Assembly: GCA_028554755.1 (NCBI GenBank)
Contig: JAPTOF010000055.1
Location: forward strand, 26,330 to 90,329
Length of the DNA: 64,000 bases
Reading direction: 5' to 3'
From: Cordia subcordata
Lineage: Eukaryota > Streptophyta > Magnoliopsida > Boraginales > Cordiaceae
Both the position numbers and the translations under genes were made by a program. Each line of letters begins with the position of its first letter. Positions within the stretch are counted from its first letter, which is position 1. Below, in pieces: positions 1 through 11,336 of the stretch. The notes under the pieces were generated by a model. That model ran no database searches. It was not told where the DNA came from and saw nothing but the letters and a program-made list of their open reading frames with translations.

Positions 1-776
1 CGCAGGGTTTCGACCCAGAGCTGTGTTTCGCGTTTGTCGTGTTCGAGTTCGGCGGAGGTGGGTGTTCCTAAGGGGAGTTTTGAGCCGGACGGTGGACTCG
101 CGCGAACGATGCTTCGTAGTTGACCGAAAGAACCGAGGAGTGAGGCGAAGTATGCTTCTTGCACGGCCTTGCTCGTCACGCCATCATCGGGGGCGTCCTC
201 GTCCTCGTCAGGCTCAGAATCCGGCCGAGCCATGTACGCGCCATCCTCGTACCAGCCTCTCGAGTCGGGTATGCCTTCGTGGTATATGCTTCGGTCGATC
301 GGCGGCTCGTCATCGTCATCGTTCGCCTGGAGCTCTGTGGGTAGCTGCGGACCAATCTGCCTCTTGGGCGCAACCAGTAATTGAGGAATAGCGTAGGCCT
401 CTTGTCTACAAATACTCACCATCAGTATACATCCCTCTTATCTTGAAGACAAATAAAGTTCAGCGACACGAGTAACTCCAGGGAAAGAGAGCGCGTAAAT
501 GGGGGAAACGTACCTTACGGAGGCCAGGTAGGCCATGGCGTCGGCATCGTCCTCAAAGTCGGATTCTTCGCCGTCGGGAATCGTGGTTGCGCCATTGTTA
601 CTTGAGAAGACGTATTTCTGGCCCCATGTCGGGTCGATGTAGGAGTTCTGGTGCTGGCGCGATGATTTGGAGGTGTGTTGCTGTTGCTGTTGCTTTGCGC
701 GTTTCGGGGCTTGTTCTGGGTCTGGGTCTGGGATTTCGCCCTCGTCGAGATCGGAGTAGTCGCGTTTGTGAGGCAT
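1..776 (-). CDS. Possible Gemin2/SIP1-like snRNP assembly protein, cut by the left window edge
   Basis: Exons are 776-514 and 405-1 and the frame is still open at base 1, so the 3' end is missing. The intron (513-406) starts GTACGT and ends TTTGTAG; joining gives ...YLASVRQEAYAIPQLLVAPK. The N-terminus is acidic and low in complexity (DEGEIPDPDPE, a short Gln run). The YLxxVRxEA..P..LVAPK stretch at residues about 81-100 and the later LLGSFGQLRSIV helix resemble the Gemin2/Brr1 family, which helps load Sm proteins on snRNA. That family call comes from motif memory only. The splice model is firm; the function is tentative, and an unrelated acidic nuclear protein is the alternative. Confidence 0.55.
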
Positions 777-2071
777 GCTGACGATTCGTACTGATGAGCC
801 TCAGACTGGCGTTTGCAAGGTCGTGTTTGGATGCTGGGTTGAAGGTTGGGAGGTGAATGTGAGCCCGCTAACGGGATGCTGATCGTGGTATCTAGGTACT
901 TGTGGATCCCGCGTATCTCGCATGAGCGCTCCGGAGAAGATGTCTGGGGCAGCCAACGGACGCGCCAATTGTGACTAAGGTAGTCTTCAAAATGTGAATA
1001 CCACGCTGTTCACGCGTCCGCGCGGTTCTTCCGGCTTTCTTTTCCCTCTCAACTCGAGTCGAGATGAATAAGCCTATCTGACTTCTTATTGTCGTGATGC
1101 GTGAGGTTACTTGTACGATGATTGCGTTGAGGCGACGATATTAAAGGAAGAAATCTGGCTCGATGATTCCCTATCTGTGGGTGGAAGAGTTTGATGGAAG
1201 CGCGTGAGCTCGTACACGTGACTCTGAGTTTATTGCGTTGGAGAGATGATTGAGTTGAAACATTCTGTTCACAGCAACCCCTTTCGGGCGCAACCCCTTT
1301 TGTTTTGGTTGATGGCCGAGGGCTAGGCATCAGCCCAGGCATCAGTTGACGGCGGCTGAACACGATAATAAGGGCTCAATAAAAGGCTGACAGCTACAGC
1401 ACAAACATAACATCACATGCTCCTGTTCAAATGCAAAACATAACGCTGGCATGGGGCTGTGAACCATCCACGTTCCGGTCCGTGAGATATTTGGTCTGGG
1501 TTATTTTTGACCTTGGTTAGATCCTATGATCAATGGAAAGAATAGTCGTCTTAGTCTCTCTCTCCGACAGTCAATACAAGCTTTTGATCCACCGCAGTGT
1601 GACTCCGGTGCAGATCCGGCATCTTGATTCTGAAGCCCGGTGTAGCCGTGATAGCTATTCTCCGCGTTTTCTCCAATTAGCCAAGCGGGTATGGGACTAG
1701 TCTCGTGCGGAGACATAGAAATAGTACTAGTAGTAATAGCGTTGGTCTCGTTATATCTAAAAGTTCTGCCTTCCAGATGATGGCCTCAATGATGGTGGAT
1801 TGGGCCGCTGATGCTGAGTGATTATCTGCCGGTGTTTCACAGTGAGGATAGCTTCGGCTACGAGGCGTCACAAATGGCTTGTTTTTGGAGATGAATTTAA
1901 TTCCAGAGACTGAGACTGTAAGAGATAGAAAAGAGAAATACGGTAATAATAGTAGTGATGAGACTTTGTCAGTTTCGAGTCAGGATCAGGAAGCAAGAAA
2001 CTTCGTCCATTGACTTCTAAGCGATTCGATCTATAATTCAGTATTGTTTTTTTTTTTTTTGAAACAGAAGA
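777..2071. other. Intergenic, no supported gene
   Basis: The stretch lies between the start of the left-edge gene and the 3' end of the aldolase gene. Only short open frames without splice partners or recognisable motifs are present. A T14 run at 2047-2060 abuts the aldolase gene. Confidence 0.6.
2047..2060. repeat. T14 homopolymer (A14 on the minus strand)
   Basis: An uninterrupted run of 14 T lies 11 bp beyond the stop codon of the minus-strand aldolase gene, so it reads as A14 in that gene's 3' UTR. The gene keeps an intron, so this is not a retrocopy tail. Confidence 0.9.
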
Positions 2072-3124
2072 TCACTTCTGTAAGTTTTCCCTTCCTGGCG
2101 TGGACTTCTCAACCTCTTCCAGCTTGCCTAGCGTTTCCAAGGCGTACTTTTTCATACCATCGTTCAGTGGAAGATACGGTTTCCGCATCACGAAACCTCC
2201 TTCCGCCAGCCCAAGCTCCTTTCCAATGTAATACCAAGCGCCGTACTTTGTACAGTTCAGACTCTTCTTGCACGCCCACTCGGCCAATGCGACCTTCTCT
2301 TGCAGGGCAATCGCTTCTTCCGTCCGGCCGGCGATCCAATAGTCGTACAGCCTGGAGACAGTCTTTGGGAAAACATTGCCCATGCCAACGACGCAACCAG
2401 ATGCGCCCAGAACCAATGACGGGATGAGGTAGTCGATGCTTTCACTGAAAACTGCCATATGTTCTGGGCCGTAGAGTGCTGTGGTTCGGATCTGTTTTCC
2501 CACCTGTCCGCAGGTGAGTTTCGCGGCCACGATGTTCGGATGCGAGGCCAGTGCTACGAGCTGGTCGGAGTCGAGATCTACTCCAGAGACGACGCCAGGG
2601 TACTGTTACATTAGTGTCGCTATCTTCTGTGATTCGTGTGTGGATAACTCATAACTCACGTTGTAGATAATGACAGGAATCGGACTCTCGTCTGCGACGT
2701 CGCGGTAGTATCCGAGACGAACGTCTGTTGAGATTGCCTTGGTCCAGTAACTCGGGGGCAGAAGAAGTGCCCATCCGGCACCAGCCTCGGCGGCTGCTCT
2801 TGCATTCGAGATGGTCTCGGCTGTGCTCTGGGCAGAAATACCGGCAACGATGGGATAGCCAGGGATATCAAGATCCGTCGCCGCCTTCCTCGCCATCATC
2901 ACAATGTCCTTCTTCTCTTGGGAGTTCAGCAGAGCCAGCTCGCCATTCGTCCCGCCGTACACCAGGCCATGACAGCCAGCATTGATCAGGTATTGGCAGT
3001 GGTTGTACATAGCGTCTAAGTTGACGCCTTGGCCCGGTGTTTCATCGTAGATAGTTATGACGGGCGTATACACGCCAGGGGGCAAAGGCTTTGCCTTAGC
3101 AGTACAGATCTTGGTTGATGACAT
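2072..3124 (-). CDS. Dihydrodipicolinate synthase-family aldolase (DapA/NAL superfamily)
   Basis: Exons are 3124-2660 and 2602-2072, giving 331 aa; the 57-nt intron starts GTGAGT and ends AACAG. Members are class I aldolases of the TIM-barrel DapA family that form a Schiff base with pyruvate or related 2-keto acids. Visible marks are GGTNGE (residues 57-62, the carboxylate-binding motif, usually GGTTGE), the Tyr of IIYNYP (Y154) and the Schiff-base Lys in AAKLTCG (K183). Fungi make no lysine through DapA, so a catabolic role is likelier, for example L-threo-3-deoxy-hexulosonate aldolase of the galacturonate route or 4-hydroxy-2-oxoglutarate aldolase. The substrate is not readable from sequence. 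A permease gene lies divergently 2 kb away. Confidence 0.88.
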
Positions 3125-3976
3125 CGCTATTAATTACTCGAGTATTGAATTCGGTATTCGAGTAGCAGGACGGGACTTCGTTTGAGTGTTCAAAGTAAAG
3201 GGAATTGCGAGTAATAGTAGCTCCAGCGGAAATTCATATCGCACATCAGCCCACTCATCAGGATAACCAGTTGCCATCTTTTGTCACGTCGGAGTGAGTT
3301 GCGCAATGTTACAGGCATGCTTTGAATCAGTCGCCGGCGTGCATAGCGGCGTAAACAAAAGAGCCACCTTGCTGTCCGGTCCCCAGTCCTGACCCACGCC
3401 GGCCCTGATGCCGATCTCGAGAGCAGGCCTTCCTCTTATTATACTATCAAGTTCTGAGCATGTGGTCTCGAGACGAGGCTGAATGGGTCGATAGTAGGCA
3501 AGAACGGTCAAACTAAATTTTTGAAGACCAATCGGGAGACTGTGTCATACTTTTGAGCCCAGTCATTGGACTTGGCGGTCTCGCGACAGGGGAATATGAT
3601 TTCGGTCTAGTCCGCAAGATTAGACTTGGTTCATGGTGCCATCAGCTGACCGGACATCGTTGCGCGGCTCGAGAGACTTGGTGGACAACGTTCCGTAAGC
3701 CGGCTATTCGGTGGACTTGGCCGGTATGGGTCTCGTGTAGTAAGATGCCCAGACTACAGCCTGGTATGGGCGAAGGCGCGGAAATACAGCCTGGGCCAGA
3801 GGAATGCCTGCGGATTGATGGATTCGACTTGGTAAATTGACATGGAAATGGGTGGACCATGTGGTATTATTGGCTAGTGACAGGTATTTGCGACTGCGAT
3901 AGTAGCTCGCAACAAGCACTACGTCTCAAAACTCCTTTTTCTTAGTTTAAGCCTTAGCCTACTCATGGCTTGAGAC

Positions 3977-4011
3977 TTTTTTTTTTTTTTTTTTCCTTTT
4001 TTTCTTTTTTC
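3977..4011. repeat. Pyrimidine tract starting with T18
   Basis: T18 (3977-3994) is followed by CC, T7, C and T6. It is a simple-sequence tract in the divergent intergenic region. Such poly-T stretches often disfavour nucleosomes in fungal promoters, but any role here is inference. Confidence 0.85.
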
Positions 4012-5041
4012 TTGACTTCCTCTAAAATTAAGGACGAACTGATCATAGCTGCCAAAGCATAGGGCAAACGATGACTGAAGCAACAGTCCTTAAGATGGAA
4101 TACGCAAGGTGCGCTCAAGTCATTGAGTCGTACTCGCCCTAGAGCCCAGGTGAATATACCCATAGATTGGGAGAGATTGGCCTCAAGATCTCAACGGTAA
4201 TATCAGGCTGCCTGACCTTTGGCTCCTCGAAATTGCAGGACTCGCCCTGGATGTTAGACGAGGAGGTTACACAGCTCGAAACTCATTAAGAAAGGCAATG
4301 ACTGCGGGATCAATATTTGTGCAAGCGCTGCTTCGAGAATCTTCAATAGCCGTGATGATCAATAATTCAGGATACCGTGTACATACACTCGAATTTGTTC
4401 TTTCTTCTGCACTCTTTTTACAATGGATGTAAGGGTACGTAGTGTCCTGGATTTCCCTTCGTCTGCCAAGTGCCAGTAACGTTGAGGAGACTTTCACGTG
4501 CCTTTAGATTTACACACCATCCAATGAAATCGAACATCCCATTTCATACGAAATCCATTCTAAAGAGCGCGACTAAACTTACAAATGCAGTCGAGAAGAT
4601 ACGCGTAGTTCAGTGGCAACGGCAAGTAGGGTAGCATTGTACTGCTGCTAGTCCTCCCGCAAATTGAGGCTCCGCGACTACATTCAACGGTCTTGAAGGC
4701 CGCGACTCGCCACTCTCACGTTGCCCAATCAAATCAACTTATCCAAGAATTGATTCGAAATTCCATGCTACAAGGTTAACCCACATTCCCATGCCTCTGG
4801 AGTGAACCCCGTGAGACTGTGGGGCAAGTGATAGTCTCTGCCAAGACCGGCGTTTCACGCCGTAGCGTATATTGAAGAGGAGAAGATATTTGGGGATTGG
4901 GATATGACTGGACAATTACCCCCCTAATCCTTGAAAACCCCCTCACTCTATGACCCCGGGTTTGTGGAGGTAGTCTTGGCGGGGATTGTCGAATGCATGG
5001 GCAATGCAGGAGAGTCATGCGGCCTCCACCGATGGACGGAG

Positions 5042-5049
5042 TATAAAAG
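5042..5049 (+). promoter_or_regulatory. TATA box (TATAAAAG) of the MFS permease gene
   Basis: TATAAAAG lies about 106 bp upstream of the ATG at 5148, a usual fungal distance allowing for a short leader. The match is by eye. Confidence 0.5.
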
Positions 5050-5147
5050 GTCTTTGAGTCGAACCCAGTGTGTATGATCTTTACCACTCACTTCTCAGTC
5101 CAGTAAAAGCCTCTCTCAAGTAGCATACGCAGCTTCTCTGGACAAAG

Positions 5148-6748
5148 ATGACTTCCACGAAAGACGGCGAGGTCCCGAAGGAGACTCGTCCCGAGCAGAT
5201 CGAGCGTTATGAATCTCACGTCGACGAGGAGAATCTCAAGCAGGATACCCGCGTTGTTGATGAGTTTGGTGCCCACACCAAGACAGACCCAGCCGAGATC
5301 GCCCTTGTCCGCAGGATGGACATGTTCATTCTTGTAAGTGGCCACCCGCGTCCCAGTAGACCTCTTGGAAACCAGCAACAAGCAGCTGACATGTTCATAG
5401 CCACTTCTTTGGATCATGTACTTCTTCAACTTCCTCGACCGAAACGCCATCGCCAATGGACGACTAAACGGTATGGATGTCGACCTTGGGCTCAAGAACA
5501 ACGAGTTCCAGACACTCATCTCGATCCTCTTCGTCGGTTACATCGCCGGTCAGATTCCTTCCAACATGATCCTCACCAAAGTGCGCCCCTCGCTGTACAT
5601 GGCTGGTTTCATGGTCGCTTGGTCGATCGTCACCCTCTTTGCCTACAAGGCTCGCAACTTTACCGACATGCTCGTATTGCGTTTCTTCCTTGGTATCGTT
5701 GAAGCTCCGGTAGGTGATTTTTCCCATCTGGAGTAGCTTCTCCCGCCTGCATTGTATGCTAAACTCTTGACAGTTCTATCCAGGTGCCGTGTACGTTCTC
5801 TCCATGCTCTACACCCGCAAAGAGCTTGCTTCCCGCATGGCCATCTTCTACTCCGGCAACATCGCAGCGTCGTCCTTTTCCGGCCTTGTAGCCGCCGCTA
5901 TCTTCGAGATGGACGGCCTTATGGGCATTGAAGGGTGGCGGTGGATGTTCATCATTCAGGGAGCACTGTCTCTCGCCATAGCCTTACCTGCATTTTACAT
6001 CCTTCCCGATAGCCCCCTCAAGACACGCTGGCTGTCTCCTGAGCAACGCCAGCTCGCACATAACCGTATTGTCCGGGATACTACGAACCGTGGAGAGGAG
6101 GCCGACGTTTCTATCTGGAAGGGTTTCAGGCAGGCTTGCATGGATTGGCGCACCTGGGCCTTCTGCCTCATGGCCAACCTTCACTTCACCACCACCGGCT
6201 TCAAGAATCTTCTTCCCACCGTGATCAACACATTTGGTTACGGCCGCGTGAGGACTCTTGGCTTGACCTGCCCACCTTACATCCTGTCCGGTGTTGTCAC
6301 TATCCTCGCGTCATGGAGCTCTGGTCGCCGTAACGAGCGCTGCTTCCATGTCATCGGCTGCAAGATCTTCACGATCATCGGCTTCACTATCTGCGTTTCG
6401 ACCCTCAACATCGCAGCTCGCTACGTCGGCATCATGATCTTCGTCGGCGCGACCTACGGTGTCAACAACCTGACCCTCGGTTGGGCTTCAAGCGTTATGG
6501 GCGAGACGAACCAGAAGCGCGCCATTGTCATTGCCATCTGCAACGTTGCTGGAAATCTCGCATCGGTGTACTCACCTTACCTATGGCCTGACAGCGACGC
6601 TCCCCGTTACGTGATCGCCATGACTTCGAGCGTCGCGTTTTCAATTGGTGTTATCTGCGTTGCCCTGTTCGTTAGGTTCATGCTTAGGCGTATCAACAAG
6701 AAGATGAGGGAGGAGAACCCCGATGAGGTGAACTTTTATGTTACTTAA
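5148..6748 (+). CDS. MFS permease, anion:cation symporter type (Dal5/allantoate-like)
   Basis: Exons are 5148-5333, 5401-5709 and 5774-6748, all joined at codon boundaries, giving 489 aa. The protein has a hydrophilic N-terminus of about 60 residues and then the multi-pass hydrophobic pattern of the major facilitator superfamily. The first membrane segment carries the MYFFNFLDRNAIANGRL signature typical of the fungal ACS family, which imports organic anions such as allantoate, nicotinate, vitamins or sugar acids. The first segment begins directly after the first intron. It is divergent from the DapA-type aldolase gene, so uptake of that pathway's sugar acid is a reasonable guess, but specificity is not visible in the sequence. 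Confidence 0.9.
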
Positions 6749-7471
6749 TCAGTAGGATAGAGACGGTCTGAAGCTAAAGACGGGAGTTTGTTTGCATATG
6801 AAATGATACAAGCAAGAGTTGGAGTTGCGTACTGAGCGAATAGAAACACATGCTCTAGATACAGCAAATGAACGGCCTAGTCATCAGGAATACATTACCT
6901 ATGCTAATGGTGAAAGTCATGTTTTCCGGATAGTAGAGAAGGCATATTGCACGCTGGCTAATATCCAGTTTCTGCACTGGAATAGACTTCTTGCTAATCG
7001 GAATAGAGTGTCGCGTTGTACAATACGCTTATCGAGATTTGTCTGACTCAGACTTCTCAAACGAAGCTTTTGAAAGTGTTAATATCTGATTCTGCGGAGA
7101 AAGTGTTGGGCATAATTAGTAGAATTTCTTGACTCACTCTGGAATCTGTAAGCCTCATTCCGCCCGCATCGAACACCAGTACGGGGACCCAATCACGCCA
7201 TGCCTTGCACGAGCACCTGGGCCAGTAACATGAGCACCACAGGCTCAGTCCTGGAAGCAATCCTGCATGTCGCGACTACGCTATGGAGAATTCAGGGACG
7301 GCTCGGGATCCCGGAAGCGATCGGCCTCTTCAGCCCTCCAGATCTGGCTTGGTGTCAGCTCTGCGAGTTTGGCTATCTAGCAATCATCATGCTAATCCTG
7401 GCAATGAACCATCCAAAATTCAGGTGGAATTGTAAGAATGGAATGAAACCGAAGCCCGGTGAAATACGCAG

Positions 7472-7789
7472 ACATTGGATGTTTTCACTTCGTCTCACGA
7501 TCGGAGTCTGGTTTTGGATGATTTTGGTATGACCCACCTTGTGCCACGGGATTGTGAAGGCATTGGAAGCGCTAACTCATCGTCCAGCTCCGAGCCCTCG
7601 AGTCGGCTCAATGTTCATTGGGAAAGTGAGAAACCGAACGATACGCTGTCTGAGAAGGCCGGGACAGCCCATGCACGGACACGGCCCGAGCTACAAGTAG
7701 ATCGTAGCTCAATAGTCTCACTGCAAGAAGCCTCGGCCACTGGGTTCACTTTTCTAAACACAGCGGACCACACATCCCTGGTAGCATAG
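7472..7789 (+). CDS. Uncertain: possible terminal exon of an unrecognised gene
   Basis: An open frame of about 105 codons follows an acceptor-like ...ACGCAG at 7471 and ends at 7789. Its composition (Ser, Glu, Pro and Thr-rich, few rare residues) looks more protein-like than neighbouring frames. A GTAAGA donor-like site lies at 7432 and a GCTAAC branch-like site at 7571. No upstream exon could be joined with confidence, and the frame from 7200 to 7532 competes with it. It could equally be chance. Confidence 0.2.
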   Translation, partial: TLDVFTSSHDRSLVLDDFGMTHLVPRDCEGIGSANSSSSSEPSSRLNVHWESEKPNDTLSEKAGTAHARTRPELQVDRSSIVSLQEASATGFTFLNTADHTSLVA

Positions 7790-8309
7790 AGCAATTGAAG
7801 AGTGTCATGCTGAAGTGGCGATTGATATGGCAGTAGCGAAGGAGGATATAGGACACTGGCGGTCGCGCAATCAAGTCCAAAGGGCAAATCAACAGAAGGT
7901 ATGCAGCCTCGTGCTCTTGAATTCTGTATTGGTGATGATAATAATAATAACGTATTGCTCGGTGGCTGTGCGGCGAATTAAGCTCGGAATCCTGGCTTGA
8001 GGCAACCAGTGTGGCCACAAATCCTAACCGGAGGCGTGCTCCAAAAAAAAAGGCTCATGTCCTCTTGGAGGCCTACGAGATGGACCAACACGATTGTGTC
8101 GGCGACTGCGATATATCAGTCTAACAGACGGGTTGTGGGGAACTAAGGAGGACATGCCGAAGTCTTACAAGTTTCATCAGATGCCAAGTCTCGACTATGC
8201 GATTTCGCAACTATCTTGATAGGAAATTGATAGTGTGAACAAGTACCCCCATACTGCCCTAATACGGCCGCTCGCGCCCACCCTCGGCTCAATTGCCGTC
8301 AGAGCCGTG

Positions 8310-8315
8310 CACGTG
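8310..8315. promoter_or_regulatory. CACGTG box (Pho4/NUC-1-type site) upstream of the phosphate transporter
   Basis: CACGTG followed by GGGG lies about 540 bp before the transporter ATG. The flank matches the stronger form of the yeast Pho4 site (CACGTGGG). NUC-1 in Neurospora recognises the same core. Function is inferred. Confidence 0.45.
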
Positions 8316-8666
8316 GGGGATTTAAGCATCATTATTGGATTTTTCCAACTTTGATGACTTTTGGGCGAATCATAAGTTCGCTGACTTCCTAACGCAGTAA
8401 TAGAGCATGCGAGGACTAGACCGCAGACGAACGCTCCGGTCTCACGACTAGATGTTAATGGGAAACATCCCCGGAGGCCTCGTGTTGATCGTTTGCTACG
8501 CCTGCCATGCTCAAACAATTTTTTCTTGCCTCTGGCCCTTGCACCTTGCATGCTTCAGATAGTGTCTCGGCCAGTTCCGCTATGGAACCCTCGATGAGGC
8601 CTCCTCGAGTCTATTCACTGCACCGACCCAAGCTTGCTCTAGGAGGCCTCGTTGGAAGATGAGCAA

Positions 8667-8672
8667 CACGTG
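8667..8672. promoter_or_regulatory. Second CACGTG box upstream of the phosphate transporter
   Basis: CACGTG followed by GT lies 190 bp before the ATG and about 40 bp before a TATA-like element, a classical position for a bHLH phosphate-starvation activator. Function is inferred. Confidence 0.5.
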
Positions 8673-8709
8673 GTCCGATATGGTTTATTTCCATGTCACA
8701 CGCAAACTC

Positions 8710-8717
8710 TATATATT
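8710..8717 (+). promoter_or_regulatory. TATA-like element (TATATATT) of the phosphate transporter
   Basis: TATATATT lies about 147 bp upstream of the ATG at 8857 and just downstream of the proximal CACGTG box. Confidence 0.4.
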
Positions 8718-8856
8718 TTCGGCGTCCGAGTCCACAAAGAAAAAGCTGGTAGTCTCCTCGCCAGAAGTTTTCTGCACCTTTGTGCGAACCAAGTTCTCTT
8801 ATTCTTGGTGATTGTCGTTCAATTTTCCAGCGACCAAGAACTGTTCTGCGATCAAC

Positions 8857-10801
8857 ATGTATCTCACAGAATACAACTACGTCTTTGGCATTGGCACATG
8901 CTTTGCCTTGCTGGAGGCCTACAACAATGGCGCCAGTAAGTCAAGCCACCTAGCCCGCTGGGGCTTCATCTCAGTACTAACACTCCTCCAGACGATGTCG
9001 CCAATGCCTGGGCTACCAGTGTCTCTTCGAGGTCCATCTCCTACCGATGGGCCATGATTCTCGGCACCATCTTCGAGATGGTCGGAGCCATCACCGTCGG
9101 CGCCCGCACAGCTGACACGATCAAGAACGGCATCATTCCCAACGAGGGCTTCGACGGCAACGCCTCCGTCCAGCTCCTCGCCTTCGCCTGCGCCTCCGCC
9201 GGTGCCTCTATCTGGGTCATGTGGTGTACTCGCAACTCTGCTCACGTATCGTCCACATACTCCCTTATCTCCTCGCTTGCTGGTGTCGGTGTTGCCACTG
9301 TCGGAGGCAGCGGTGTCCAGTGGGGATGGAACGGCGGTAAGGGACTGGGTGCTATCTTTGCTGGCCTCGCAATGGCACCCGCTTGTTCTGCTGTGGCTGG
9401 TGCTTTGATCTTTTCACTGATCAAGTACGTCGTGCACATCCGCAGGAACCCCGTGCCGTGGGCTGTTTGGACATCTCCCTGCTTCTTCCTCATCGCTGGT
9501 ACCATCTGCACGCTCTCTATCGTCTACAAGGGCTCTCCCCGACTGGGACTTGCCGACAGGGAGCCTTGGTTCATCGCAGCTGTTACTCTTGGTGCCGGCT
9601 TTGGACTGTTCTTCCTCTCGGCCATCTTCTTTGTCCCCTATGTTCACTCCAAAGTCATCAAGAAGGACCCTACTGTCAGGATCTGGGATATTTTCCAAGG
9701 TCCCTTGCTGTTCCGACGCCAGCCCCCTGCTGATGCCTCAGAGGCTCGGGTCCCAAACTATGCTGTGGTGCAGCACGATGATGACGACGAAGACGAGGCC
9801 GCTGCCACCAACGTTGTCGACAACAGCCAGCCGCAGAAGCGCGAGAACGGATCCTCTGACAACGACATCAATGTCGCCCCCAGGAAAGACGCCGAGAAGG
9901 GTCTTAACCTCGCCGAGTACAACCAAACCGACTACAAGGCTCTCGTAAAGCGCAATGAGGAGCGCTTCCACGCAAAGCTAAGGAAGAAGCGTGGTCCACT
10001 CGGCTGGGCCATGCGCACATGCCATGCTAACCAGTACGGCCCTGGAGCGATCTACGAGAGGCAGAACATGATGACATTCTTCAAGCGCATCCCTGCCATG
10101 ATCACCGTCGCTCTTCTGTATGGTGTCAGCTACGACATCCACGCTGCTCAGACTGGTATCGCCGGCACCCCTGAAGGTATGCGCATGGAGCGCGTCTACG
10201 ACAAGGCAAAGAAGTACCCCAACGAGGTCGAGCACCTGTACTCCTTTGTACAGATCATCACCGCTTGTACCGCATCTTTTGCTCATGGTGCTAACGATGT
10301 TGGTAACGCTGTTGGCCCTTGGGCTGCCATGTATGCTGCATGGTCGACTAGCAGGCCCACCGAGGGCGAGGCGCCTGTCCCGCTGTGGCAGTTGGCTGTC
10401 ATGTCTGGTACTATCTCTGTCGGCTTGATCACATACGGTTACAACATTATGAAGGGTAAGTTGAAGTTCCCTTCTCACATATTGAGCGCTGCTAACACTA
10501 TCTAGTTATGGGCAACAAGATTACCTACCACTCCCCCAGCCGTGGATCCTCGATGGAGATGGGCGCCGCCATCACCGTGCTTGTCTTCTCCCAGTACTCG
10601 CTACCCGTCTCGACCTCGATGTGTATCACTGGCGCCACGGTTGGCGTTGGTCTTTGCAACGGAAGCTTCAGGGCCGTAAACTGGCAGCGTGTGGGTCTCT
10701 TGGTCTTCTCCTGGATCATGACCATCCCCATTGCCGGTCTTATTGGTGGTTGTCTGATGGGACTGATTCTCAACGCCCCTCACTTTGGTAACGGATATTA
10801 G
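8857..10801 (+). CDS. PHO89: Pho89-type Na+/phosphate symporter (PiT/Pho-4 family)
   Basis: Exons are 8857-8935, 8992-10455 and 10506-10801, giving 612 aa. The first intron splits the family signature: joining gives NNGANDVANA (residues 23-32). A second inverted-repeat signature, AHGANDVGNAVGPWA, occurs near residue 457, as expected for the PiT family with its duplicated PD001131 motif. A long acidic cytoplasmic loop (DDDDEDE) separates the two membrane halves. The C-terminal exon carries YSLPVSTS and further membrane segments. The protein should import phosphate with Na+ at the plasma membrane, typically at alkaline pH and low phosphate. Two CACGTG boxes upstream fit control by the phosphate-starvation factor. 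Length fits the family (yeast Pho89 is 574 aa). Confidence 0.95.
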
Positions 10802-11336
10802 ATGCTCTGGAATTTGTTCCTGCACGGTTGCTAGATACGATACATGGGAGACTACACAGACACTCCCCGGTTGGTGGTGAGGATGGAAGTGGCACCTAGA
10901 TTGAGCACATGGGTGTAGACTGATCCTCTCTGAATATTTGATTGCATTTTCGAAAACCCCGGTTCTCTCGAAATCTTTCTGAGCAAATTTGCCAAGGAAT
11001 CCACCATCAGTGATGAACCTTATATGGTCGTTGCCAACCTTAACGATATGGTAAGGGTGGTACAGTAAGGGCCAGCTTAAATACGCTTGAGTAACCCCGT
11101 AAAAAATTAGAATCCTACTAGGTTATGCAACGTAGTTAAGGCATTAGGGACATGTCGAGCTTGATCAATCGTCTCTGTTCAGATGCTGGAGTTGTCTCCC
11201 AGCTCGTGTAAGTCGGTTCGCGGCCCGGCTGCACCAAAGTGGACCCCGGCCAGGGCTCGAAAGCTTCAATCCCGTCGACCCTCAAACTTGGATTCAGAAC
11301 CGTCATCATCTCAACATCAATGGTCCTCGACCCAAC
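10802..11336. other. Intergenic, 3' UTR of PHO89 and promoter of HER2
   Basis: About 0.5 kb with no coding frame of note. Short AT-rich patches lie near 11095-11110. Confidence 0.6.

Larger units (their letters stand above)
3125..5147. other. Shared upstream region of the aldolase and MFS genes
   Basis: About 2 kb between two divergent genes with no convincing coding frame. It holds a T18-led pyrimidine tract at 3977-4011 and a TATA element near 5042. Promoters of both genes must lie here. Confidence 0.6.
6749..8856. other. Intergenic region with one weak gene candidate and the PHO89 promoter
   Basis: About 2.1 kb. A possible but unproven small gene lies at 7472-7789 (separate entry). The right part contains two CACGTG boxes and a TATA-like element upstream of the phosphate transporter. 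A short ATT repeat occurs near 7937-7950. Nothing else is recognised. Confidence 0.5.

Noticed and set aside
2047..3124. Aldolase gene as a retrocopy because of the adjacent A14
   Set aside because: It keeps a normal spliceosomal intron and an intact frame.
9054..10505. Single-exon reading of the phosphate transporter
   Set aside because: It lacks the GANDVANA signature and the last membrane segments, both restored by the flanking splices.
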